This document shows, piece by piece, positions 5,627 through 13,171 of a DNA stretch of 13,171 nucleotides. Origin of the DNA: JAMLIN01 sp041676645 (lineage in GTDB: Bacteria > Pseudomonadota > Gammaproteobacteria > Burkholderiales > Burkholderiaceae_E); NCBI GenBank assembly GCA_041676645.1, contig JBAYRO010000091.1, positions 1-13,171 on the forward strand, given 5' to 3'. A program made the position numbers and the translations under genes. How positions within the stretch are numbered: the first letter of the stretch is position 1; each line of letters begins with the position of its first letter. The notes beneath the pieces were generated by a model. That model worked only from the letters and a program-made list of their open reading frames with translations. It ran no database searches and was not told the origin of the DNA.

Positions 5627-7578
5627 GCACCGACGCGGCCGGGCGCGGCCGGCCCGGCACGCGCGATCGGCTTCCCGCCGTCGCGCAGGCTCCCCTGGCG
5701 ATGTTCGCCTGTGCGATTCGCGGCGGCCCGGTCGAGCTGCTCGAGGCCGACGCCCCGCCCGCCGGGCACGATGCGCCACCGCACTGGACCGAGGAAGCCC
5801 TGCGGATCGCGGCGACCGATACGGACGCGCCGGTCGAGCTGCGGCTCGAGGCGCTGCCGACAGACGAGCATGGAACCGCGCTCGCCCGCATCGTGCGCGC
5901 GCTCGCCTGGGGGCGGGCCGGCAGCACGGCACTCGACATCGACGCCTTTCTCGCGCGCTGGCCCGATCCGGCGCGCATGCGACGCCTGCTGGCGGCCTGC
6001 GAAGCGATCCGGGTCCGGCCGCGGATCGCCCGCCTCTACCCGGGAGCACAAGCCGGCTTGCGGCGGCTCGATGTCGGCGAGCGCGCGAGCCTGTCGATGC
6101 CGGTGCGCGATGCCGCCGGGGTCGGACCGGGCACGGACAACGGGATCGATGCCGGCGAAGCCATCGCGAGCTCGCTGGCCCGGATCCGGCTCGGCCTGCC
6201 CACGACGCCCGCCGACGATGCGCTGCCCGCGGAACTGCTCACGGCGCTGGCCGCCCTCGCGCAGCCGGCGGCCAGCGCCCTCGACAGCGCCCGCTGCGCC
6301 ATCGCCTGCTGGCGCCTTGCGCGCGGCGATCCGCCCGCGCTCGCAACGCTGGCGATTTCCGGGCTGCTGCCGATTCCCGAATCGCCGACCTCGGCCCTAC
6401 CGCCTTCGGCCGCCGGGGGCGAGGCCGACATCGAAGCCGGCGACGACGGCGAGGCCACCGATCCTCCGCCAGGGGGCGATGCCGGCGCGCCGGGCGCGGG
6501 CGGCGACGAGGCCGCTTCGGGCGCGGTCCGCCCGGGCATCGGCGCGCCGGCCCGGCAGGCCTCGGAGGGCATCCGGGTCGATGAATGGGACTACCTCGGC
6601 CGGCGCTTCCTGCGCCGCTGGTGCCGGATCGTGGTGGCCCGGCCCGAACCGCGCGAAGGCGACTACCGGGCCGAGCTGCTGCAGCGCGAACGAGGCCAGG
6701 CGCGACGGCTGCGCCGCCAGTTCGCGCGGCTTCGCGATGCCGCGACGCGCCGCCGCCGGGTCTTCGGCGATGGCGAGGAGATCGATGCGGACGACATGGT
6801 CAGGGCGCTGGTCGAGCGCCGCGCCGGCGCCGCTGCCGACGAACCCAGGATGATCCGTCGCGAACATACCCGGCGCGATGTCGCGGTCGCCCTGCTGCTC
6901 GATGTCAGCGCATCGACCGACTTCGTGCTTCGCGATCCCGACGAAACACCGGCCAGGCCCCCTCCCGCGGTGGTGGAGGACGACGACCCCTTCCTCTGGA
7001 GTCCGACGCTCTTCGAGCGCTCGCCGCCGGAGGACGACGAGCCGCCGCCGCGACGGGTGATCGACGTCGCCCGCGACGCGATGGGCCTGCTCGCGCAGGC
7101 CTTCGAATCGCTCGGCGACCGCTTCGCGATCTACGCCTTTTCCGGCAGCGGCCGCGAGCAGGTCGACTTCCTCGTGGCCAAGGAGTTCGACGAAACCATG
7201 GGCCAGCCGGCCTGGCAGGCGCTCGCGGGGCTGGAGCCGATGCGCTCGACGCGCATGGGCGCCGCGATCCGCCATGCCGCCGACCGGCTCGGGCGGCGCC
7301 CCGAACGGATGCGGGTCCTGCTGGTCGTCTCCGATGGCTATCCGGACGACATCGACTACGGACCGGACCGGCGCAGCATCGAATACGGCCTGCGCGACAC
7401 CGCCCGGGCGATCGAGCAGGCCCGCGGCCGCGGCATCGATACCCTGCTGGTCACCGTCGACCGGGCCGGCCACGACTACCTGCGCCGGATCTGCCCGCCC
7501 GGGCGCTACCGGGTGATCGGCGAGATCGATTCACTCGCCGGGGAGATCGCCCGGGCCTACCGGACGATGACGGCGTAG
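5623..7578 (+). CDS. VWA-domain protein of the CbbO/NorD type, partner of the MoxR ATPase
   Basis: A 651-residue protein with a C-terminal von Willebrand A domain, the usual partner of CbbQ/NorQ ATPases; such proteins recruit the hexamer to the enzyme being remodelled. The helical N-terminal part covers about 1-250, followed by an acidic Gly/Pro-rich linker at 255-312. The family block EWDYLGRRFLRRWC starts at 321, then a very Arg-rich segment (355-382). The VWA domain runs from about 417 to 650 with a complete metal-ion (MIDAS) site: DVSAS at 427-431, Thr543 and Asp571 (SDGYPDD). A Pro/Asp-rich stretch at about 439-478 interrupts the VWA domain just after the first MIDAS strand. TTG 5623 overlaps the preceding stop (TTGA), which suggests translational coupling; there is no clear ribosome binding site. 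ATG 5701 in the same frame is the alternative start. The stop is 8 bases from that of the convergent surface-protein gene. Confidence 0.88.
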   Translation: MSTDAAGRGRPGTRDRLPAVAQAPLAMFACAIRGGPVELLEADAPPAGHDAPPHWTEEALRIAATDTDAPVELRLEALPTDEHGTALARIVRALAWGRAGSTALDIDAFLARWPDPARMRRLLAACEAIRVRPRIARLYPGAQAGLRRLDVGERASLSMPVRDAAGVGPGTDNGIDAGEAIASSLARIRLGLPTTPADDALPAELLTALAALAQPAASALDSARCAIACWRLARGDPPALATLAISGLLPIPESPTSALPPSAAGGEADIEAGDDGEATDPPPGGDAGAPGAGGDEAASGAVRPGIGAPARQASEGIRVDEWDYLGRRFLRRWCRIVVARPEPREGDYRAELLQRERGQARRLRRQFARLRDAATRRRRVFGDGEEIDADDMVRALVERRAGAAADEPRMIRREHTRRDVAVALLLDVSASTDFVLRDPDETPARPPPAVVEDDDPFLWSPTLFERSPPEDDEPPPRRVIDVARDAMGLLAQAFESLGDRFAIYAFSGSGREQVDFLVAKEFDETMGQPAWQALAGLEPMRSTRMGAAIRHAADRLGRRPERMRVLLVVSDGYPDDIDYGPDRRSIEYGLRDTARAIEQARGRGIDTLLVTVDRAGHDYLRRICPPGRYRVIGEIDSLAGEIARAYRTMTA

Positions 7579-7586
7579 GAACCGGC

Positions 7587-9872
7587 TCAGGCGCTGTACC
7601 CGCCCAGCGGGTCGAGCGGCCATGTGCCCGTCGCCAGGGACGAACCGGCTCCCTGGTAGGACATCGGCGCCGACGATATCGATGGCGATACCGGCGCCGA
7701 TGCGGTCCCCGCCACCGCTGCGTCGCCATCCACCGACGCCGACGGGCCGAACGCGACCTCGTCGTCGACGAACAGGTCGCTCGACTTGAGCGTCTCGCCG
7801 CCTGGCGCATCGCCGAAGATCGAATTGTTGACCTGCACGGAGCGGGTCGCCTCCGCCCCGACGTTGCCGGCCGCGTCGACCGCATAGGCGCTGACGGGCC
7901 GCTGCCCGACCGGCGGCACCTCGCCGGTGAAGTCGGCGGCCCAGTCACCATCGGACTGCGCCTGGACGATGCGGGTCGTCGCTCCCCAGGTGACATGGAC
8001 CGTCGACCCGGCTTCGGCCTCGCCGGTGATGATCAGGTTGCCGAAGATCGCCTCGATCCGGCCGACGCGGTCGTTCCCGGCCACCGTGTCGATCTCCGGC
8101 GCGGCCGGCCCCTCGGTATCGAGGCGGTAGGCGTAGGCGGCCGAATCACCGCTCGACTGGCCGGCGGCACTGACGATCCGGGCGGTATAGATATAGGTGC
8201 CGTCGGCGCCGAGGCCGCTGTCGGTATAGCTCCACTGGTTGCCGTTCACGTCGAGGCGCCCGCTCGCGGCGGCGCCCACGTCGACGCCATCACGCAGGAT
8301 CTGCAGGGTGCCGCCCGCGGCGGCATCCCACTGCCCCTCGATGCGCGGAGTCGGGTCGTTGGCCGGCTGGCCGCGGGCGATCGTGCCGGTGTTGGGCGCA
8401 GCATCGTCGACGATTGCGGTGATCTCCGGCGCCTGCAGCGGCAAGGCCTGGATCACGACGGGCCGCTGCGCGGCCTCGCTCGGGTTGCCGGCCGGATCGA
8501 TCGCCACCGCGCGGATCGCATGGCTGCCATTGCCGGGCAGGTCGGTGCTCGCGAAGCGTACCAGCCAGGCGCCGCTTTCATCGGCCAGGGCCTCGCGGGT
8601 CACGCCGGCGATCTCCACCTGTATCCGCGCGAACGCCTCGGCGCTGCCCGATACCGCGATGCCCGCCCCGTACTCGGTCGCATCGACGAGGTCGTCGCCG
8701 GTGATCGGCGCGATCGTCGGCGGCGCGGGAGCGACATCGTCGAGCACGATGCGGTGGCGACTGCTGGCCGCAACCACGGTGCCGGCGGCGTCCTCGATCC
8801 GCGCCTGGTACTCGTGCGAGCCCGCCACCAGCGCACTCGCTTCCTGGAAACGCCACTCGAGCCCGTCGACCTCGGCATCGCCCACCGCGACGCCATTGCG
8901 ATGGACGCGCAATACCTCGCCCGGCGCGAGCGCCCGGCCCAGGCTTCCGGACAATGTCGGCAGGGTGTCGTCGGTGGCCGCGCCGATGCCGACCGGCCCG
9001 ATCACCAGCCCGAAATCGTCATCGATGCGATCGATGACGACCGTGCCGTCGGGCACCGTGCCATCGATGTTGATGACGGTGGTGGCGAGGTCGCTCAGCT
9101 GGCCGGCGGCATCGACCGAACGCGCCAGCAGGGTGATGGCCCCGTCCGGCAGGGCACCGTCGAACAGCACCGTCGTGTTCCGTGGCGCATCCAGGCCGGT
9201 GTCGACGCGCCAGGCACCGCTGGCATCGACCATCGTGCGCCAGGTCGCGATCACTTCGCCCGCCGCGGTGGCCAGGCTGAGGATGACTTCGGAACCCGGC
9301 TCGCCCGTCCCGGCCAGCACCGGCGTGGCGTCGGCGATGTCCTGCGCGACCGTGAAGACCGGGGCCGTGGGCGGCGTGGTATCGGCCGCGCCATCCCCGC
9401 CGCCGCCCCCGCCGCCGGCTGCGCCGGCCACGGCGAGCGCCCCGAGGCCGAGGCCGAGCCACTTCGGCGTGAAGCTCGGCTCGGGCGCGGGCGACATGCC
9501 GGCGGCCTGCTCGGGCGGTGCGTACATGACGAAGGTATCGTCGCCCAGTGCGCCGATCGGGATCGATTCGGGCCCGATCGGGGCCACGGCCGAGCCCGCC
9601 ACCGGCGAGACATCGAGCTCGCAGCGATTCTCCTCGTCGCAGTTCTCGAAGAATCCCGAGAAGACCAGGCTGGCGTCATCGGGCAGGCCATCGACCTGCA
9701 GGTCGGGGCCGACCCGCCGCACCACCAGGCTGGCCTCGATCCCGGGATCACCGGGATCCCCGACCAGGCGATAGCCCAGGCCCGGGCGGGCGATGATCGT
9801 GGTGACCGGCCCGGCGACCGGAACATGGTTCAACTGTCCGTCGAGTTCCTGGTATTCGATGCGTAGTGCCAT
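7587..9872 (-). CDS. Ig-like repeat surface protein with BapA-like N-terminal domain
   Basis: A 761-residue putative surface adhesin. Residues 1-120 resemble the prefix domain at the start of BapA-type large adhesins, ending in IPIGALGDDTFVMY. A hydrophobic stretch (138-151, WLGLGLGALAVAG) followed by seven glycines and Asp is typical of the junction after that domain. Five bacterial Ig-like modules of about 100 residues follow, near 167-271, 279-380, 381-476, 481-588 and 589-682, with recurrent AVDAAGN/AIDPAGN turns and D-x-GAW strands. The tail 683-761 is unlike the repeats and unrecognised. There is no Sec signal, no RTX nonapeptides, no LPXTG and no type I secretion gene nearby, so the export route is unclear. 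The only two cysteines seen are Cys78 and Cys84. ATG 9872 is preceded by AGGA; an in-frame ATG at 10100 would add 76 Pro/Arg-rich residues without homology and was rejected. Confidence 0.82.
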   Translation of the reverse strand: MALRIEYQELDGQLNHVPVAGPVTTIIARPGLGYRLVGDPGDPGIEASLVVRRVGPDLQVDGLPDDASLVFSGFFENCDEENRCELDVSPVAGSAVAPIGPESIPIGALGDDTFVMYAPPEQAAGMSPAPEPSFTPKWLGLGLGALAVAGAAGGGGGGGDGAADTTPPTAPVFTVAQDIADATPVLAGTGEPGSEVILSLATAAGEVIATWRTMVDASGAWRVDTGLDAPRNTTVLFDGALPDGAITLLARSVDAAGQLSDLATTVINIDGTVPDGTVVIDRIDDDFGLVIGPVGIGAATDDTLPTLSGSLGRALAPGEVLRVHRNGVAVGDAEVDGLEWRFQEASALVAGSHEYQARIEDAAGTVVAASSRHRIVLDDVAPAPPTIAPITGDDLVDATEYGAGIAVSGSAEAFARIQVEIAGVTREALADESGAWLVRFASTDLPGNGSHAIRAVAIDPAGNPSEAAQRPVVIQALPLQAPEITAIVDDAAPNTGTIARGQPANDPTPRIEGQWDAAAGGTLQILRDGVDVGAAASGRLDVNGNQWSYTDSGLGADGTYIYTARIVSAAGQSSGDSAAYAYRLDTEGPAAPEIDTVAGNDRVGRIEAIFGNLIITGEAEAGSTVHVTWGATTRIVQAQSDGDWAADFTGEVPPVGQRPVSAYAVDAAGNVGAEATRSVQVNNSIFGDAPGGETLKSSDLFVDDEVAFGPSASVDGDAAVAGTASAPVSPSISSAPMSYQGAGSSLATGTWPLDPLGGYSA

Positions 9873-10157
9873 TCGGTCCTGTCCAGGGCGAGCGCGTGCG
9901 TCGGGGGGCGGACGCTGCTCGACGGTCGCAGCGCCCGCTCGGTCCGGGGTTCGAGGCAAGCAATCTTGGTGCCACCGACCGACGGGCTTGGCGCAAACCC
10001 TTGCGGGGCCTGCCGGCGGCCGATTCCGGCAGCGGCGCCCGGGCATCCTGGCCAGCCCGCGCCTCGGCCTTGCCACCGGATCCGTAAACATTCCCGACAA
10101 CGATGCCGACCAGGATCCGACCGTCCGGGCCTCCGGGACCGCCAGGCCCCAGGCCCT
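9873..10157. other. Non-coding stretch between surface-protein gene and groE promoter
   Basis: No convincing gene lies here; the open frames on both strands have a Pro/Arg/Ala-rich, shadow-like composition. It must hold the promoter of the minus-strand surface-protein gene, but I found no good -35/-10 pair for it. One structured element is visible: a perfect 7-base inverted repeat CTGCCGG-N9-CCGGCAG at 10010-10032, about 140 bases before the surface-protein start, which could be an operator or hairpin. Confidence 0.5.
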
Positions 10158-10186
10158 CTTGAAATCGGCGAGGCGATCCCTATAAT
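10158..10186 (+). promoter_or_regulatory. groESL promoter: overlapping sigma-70 and sigma-32 elements
   Basis: TTGAAA (10159-10164), a 16-base spacer and TATAAT (10181-10186) form a near-consensus sigma-70 promoter. The same DNA gives a heat-shock match: CTTGAA (10158-10163), 14 bases, then CCCTATAA (10178-10185), compared with CTTGAA and CCCCATNT for sigma-32. Transcription would start near 10193, giving a leader of about 130 bases before groES. Basal and heat-shock expression may both begin here. Confidence 0.8.
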
Positions 10187-10212
10187 TGGCACTCGCAAGG
10201 TCCGAGTGCTAG
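10186..10212. promoter_or_regulatory. CIRCE element (HrcA operator)
   Basis: TTGGCACTC - nine bases - GAGTGCTAG matches the CIRCE consensus TTAGCACTC-N9-GAGTGCTAA, with the arms at 10186-10194 and 10204-10212. It begins on the last base of the -10 box and covers the predicted transcription start, so HrcA bound here should block polymerase. The hrcA gene itself is not in the window. Confidence 0.93.
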
Positions 10213-10323
10213 CAACAACCGCCCTGGCGGAGGCTGACACCGGACTCTTCATTGGCGCGGTCGTATCCCAGCGGCCGCGCGAAACCCTGGTTACAGACAT
10301 CCATCCAACGAAGGAGCAAACGC

Positions 10324-10611
10324 ATGAAACTGCGTCCCTTGCATGATCGCGTGATCATCAAGCGCCTGGACAACGAGCGCAAAACGGCGTCGGGGATCGT
10401 GATCCCGGACAGCGCGGCCGAGAAGCCCGACCAGGGCGAGATCCTCGCGGTCGGCAACGGCAAGGTCGGTGACGACGGCAAGCTGCGTCCGCTGGCGGTG
10501 AAGGTCGGCGACAAGGTCCTGTTCGGCAAGTATTCCGGACAGACGGTCAAGGTCGACGGCGACGAACTGCTGGTGCTTCGCGAGGAAGACATCATGGCGG
10601 TCGTCGAGTAA
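10324..10611 (+). CDS. groES: Co-chaperonin GroES (Cpn10)
   Basis: A 95-residue lid of the GroEL folding chamber, full length for the family, cytosolic. It begins KLRPLHDRVIIKR, carries the mobile-loop region TASGIVIPDSAAEKP at residues 22-36 that contacts GroEL, and ends with the conserved DELLVLREEDIMAVVE. The wording is closest by eye to betaproteobacterial GroES. ATG 10324 has a strong ribosome binding site, AAGGAG at 10311-10316, seven bases before it. An in-frame upstream start at 10252 would add 24 residues absent from the family. It heads the groESL operon, 51 bases before groEL, under the dual promoter and CIRCE operator. Confidence 0.98.
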   Translation: MKLRPLHDRVIIKRLDNERKTASGIVIPDSAAEKPDQGEILAVGNGKVGDDGKLRPLAVKVGDKVLFGKYSGQTVKVDGDELLVLREEDIMAVVE

Positions 10612-10662
10612 TCGCATCCCTCCTTTCGCAAGAAACCCAAACGAATCCGGAGAAATCCACAG

Positions 10663-12306
<1,644 letters not shown>

Positions 12307-12367
12307 GCCAGCAGCCCCGCTGCGGATCCGGGCCGGCCTCGGCTGGCCTGGATCGTGTTGTCGAAGG

Positions 12368-12392
12368 ACCCCCGCCTCGTGCGGGGGTTTTT
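12368..12392 (+). terminator. Intrinsic terminator of groESL
   Basis: An 8-base perfect stem, ACCCCCGC paired with GCGGGGGT, with the loop CTCGT, is followed by a run of five T (12388-12392). It lies 61 bases after the groEL stop and separates the operon from the toxin-antitoxin pair. Confidence 0.93.
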
Positions 12393-12453
12393 CATTGGAA
12401 TGGCTCCTGTCCGAGCAGACAATCCGACTCGGTCAATAGAATTCAGACCGGTG

Positions 12454-12477
12454 TAAAATGACTACATGGTCATTTTA
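12454..12477. promoter_or_regulatory. Toxin-antitoxin operator: perfect inverted repeat over the -10 box
   Basis: TAAAATGAC-TACATG-GTCATTTTA is a perfect 9-base inverted repeat around six bases, ending 11 bases before the antitoxin ATG. The left arm contains TAAAAT (12454-12459), the best -10 candidate; the -35 region (near 12430, CGGTCA) is weak. Phd/YefM antitoxins repress their own operons by binding such palindromes, so this is the likely autoregulatory site. It is markedly AT-rich compared with its surroundings. Confidence 0.75.
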
Positions 12478-12488
12478 TAGGGGGCGCG

Positions 12489-12722
12489 ATGAAGACCGTC
12501 TCCGTCGTCGAAGCCAAGTCCCGCTTTTCCGCCCTGCTGGCGCAAGTGGAAGAGGGCGAGGAAATCGCCGTGACCCGTCACGGCAAGGTCGTGGCGCGGC
12601 TGGTGCCCGATCGTCCTCGCATGGCATCCGAGGCGTTCCGCGACTTCTGGCCCGCGGACGATTGCGACCTGCAGGCCCCACCGGACCCTCCTCCGGAAGA
12701 CGTCGTCGCGCTTGACGATTGA
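12489..12722 (+). CDS. Type II antitoxin, Phd/YefM family
   Basis: A 77-residue antitoxin that should bind and neutralise the PIN toxin encoded next and repress the shared promoter. The N-terminal half (1-40) has the Phd/YefM fold signature: VSVVEAKSRFSALLAQVEEGE, then VTRHGKVVARLVP. The C-terminal part (about 43-77) is acidic and Pro-rich, as expected for a toxin-wrapping tail that is disordered alone. ATG 12489 follows a G-rich run (GGGGG at 12480-12484) that can serve as ribosome binding site, directly after the palindromic operator. The toxin gene starts three bases after its stop. Pairing of a Phd-type antitoxin with a VapC-type toxin is common, so vapB would also be used as a name. I leave the symbol empty because the antitoxin is of Phd and not AbrB type. 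Confidence 0.92.
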   Translation: MKTVSVVEAKSRFSALLAQVEEGEEIAVTRHGKVVARLVPDRPRMASEAFRDFWPADDCDLQAPPDPPPEDVVALDD

Positions 12723-12725
12723 TCC

Positions 12726-13136
12726 ATGGCGGCGCCCTACCTGCTGGACACCAATATCCTGATCGCCGCGCTCAAAGGCCACCCAGCGGTGCGCCAGCGG
12801 CTGGAAGCCACGCCGCTGGCCGACCTGCGGCTATCCGCCGTCGTGCTGGGCGAACTGGAGTTCGGCGCCGAGAAAAGCGCGCACGTCGAACGTAACCGCA
12901 GCCGCCTGGCCGATCTCGTGCAAAGACTGCCCGTGATCGGTGTCGACGCAGGCACCGCCTCTTCTTACGGCCGCATACGCGCAGACCTCGAACGCCAGGG
13001 AATCCCCATCGGCGCCAACGACCTCTGGATCGCTGCGCAGGCCCTCCAGGCCGGCGCCGTACTGGTTACCGACAAGCTGCGCGAATTCCAGCGCGTACCC
13101 GGCCTGGCATTGGAGAACTGGTTGAAGCCGCTCTGA
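12726..13136 (+). CDS. vapC: VapC-family PIN-domain ribonuclease toxin
   Basis: A 136-residue toxin of the PIN superfamily. VapC toxins are Mg-dependent ribonucleases that stop translation by cutting initiator tRNA or rRNA; the target here cannot be predicted. All four acidic positions of the active site are visible: Asp8 (LLDTNILI), Glu43 or Glu45 (LGELEFG), Asp99 (GANDLWIAA) and Asp116 (LVTDKLREF). The C-terminal REFQRVPGLALENW is the family ending, so the gene looks intact. ATG 12726 comes three bases after the antitoxin stop; its ribosome binding site would lie in the antitoxin end (CTCCGGAAGACG region), so translation is probably coupled. GC content is a little lower than in the neighbouring metabolic genes, in keeping with horizontal arrival of the module. 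Confidence 0.94.
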   Translation: MAAPYLLDTNILIAALKGHPAVRQRLEATPLADLRLSAVVLGELEFGAEKSAHVERNRSRLADLVQRLPVIGVDAGTASSYGRIRADLERQGIPIGANDLWIAAQALQAGAVLVTDKLREFQRVPGLALENWLKPL

Positions 13137-13171
13137 TCGCCAGCAGCGCTCGAACGCGAACCGGATGGGCG

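Noticed and set aside
4763..7578. Possible Rubisco or nitric oxide reductase locus
   Set aside because: Only the activation pair is present; no cbbLS/cbbM or norCB gene occurs in the window, so the pair was not named cbbQO or norQD.
8239..9774. Plus-strand 511-codon open frame rich in Ser, Ala and Pro
   Set aside because: Complement of the Ig-repeat gene; the reverse frame has clear protein domains and a ribosome binding site, this one has neither.
6585..9866. Very long plus-strand open frame of 1093 codons running antisense to the surface-protein gene
   Set aside because: It spans the end of the VWA gene in another frame and the complement of the adhesin. Its product is Arg/Gly/Ala-rich with no domain, as expected for a shadow in GC-rich DNA.
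9873..10100. Upstream in-frame extension of the adhesin to ATG at 10100
   Set aside because: The added 76 residues are Pro/Arg/Gly-rich and unlike any signal or adhesin domain; ATG 9872 has a ribosome binding site and begins the recognised domain.
12458..12715. 85-codon open frame overlapping the antitoxin in another frame
   Set aside because: It starts inside the operator palindrome and yields an Arg-rich product; the antitoxin frame has clear family motifs.

Overview
The window reads as chromosome of a GC-rich proteobacterium, most likely a betaproteobacterium of Burkholderiales type. This rests on the wording of GroES and GroEL, which resemble the Burkholderiales proteins by eye, on the HrcA operator (CIRCE) in front of groES, and on strongly GC-biased third codon positions. 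No rRNA, tRNA, CRISPR array, insertion sequence or phage gene was seen.

Layout. (1) 1-569, minus: the N-terminal 189 residues of a classical short-chain dehydrogenase, running off the left edge. (2) 812-1183, plus: a small YkgJ-type cysteine-cluster protein, divergent from the dehydrogenase. (3) 1210-7578, plus: a LysR regulator (tcuR-like), then a tightly coupled row of tcuA (FAD tricarballylate dehydrogenase), tcuB (two-cluster Fe-S membrane protein), a CbbQ/NorQ-type MoxR AAA+ ATPase and a CbbO/NorD-type VWA protein. The last three junctions overlap by 14, 4 and 4 bases. (4) 7587-9872, minus: a 761-residue Ig-repeat surface protein with a BapA-like N-terminus, converging on the VWA gene with 8 bases between stop codons. 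(5) 9873-10323: a 451-base non-coding stretch that ends in the groE promoter. (6) 10324-12306, plus: groES and groEL, closed by a clear intrinsic terminator. (7) 12489-13136, plus: a Phd/YefM antitoxin and VapC toxin pair with a palindromic operator over its promoter.

How the genes work together. In the known system TcuA oxidises tricarballylate to cis-aconitate, TcuB passes the electrons to the membrane, and TcuR activates transcription. A perfect 15-base palindrome with the LysR T-N11-A form lies over the tcuR stop codon, about 63 bases before the predicted tcuA start of transcription, so that regulatory link is visible here. The unusual part is the pair that follows. CbbQ/CbbO and NorQ/NorD are enzyme-activation chaperones known to serve Rubisco or nitric oxide reductase, and neither enzyme is in the window. 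Their position suggests a MoxR-VWA machine dedicated to TcuAB. This is the best candidate for an undescribed system. The usual transporter tcuC is absent.
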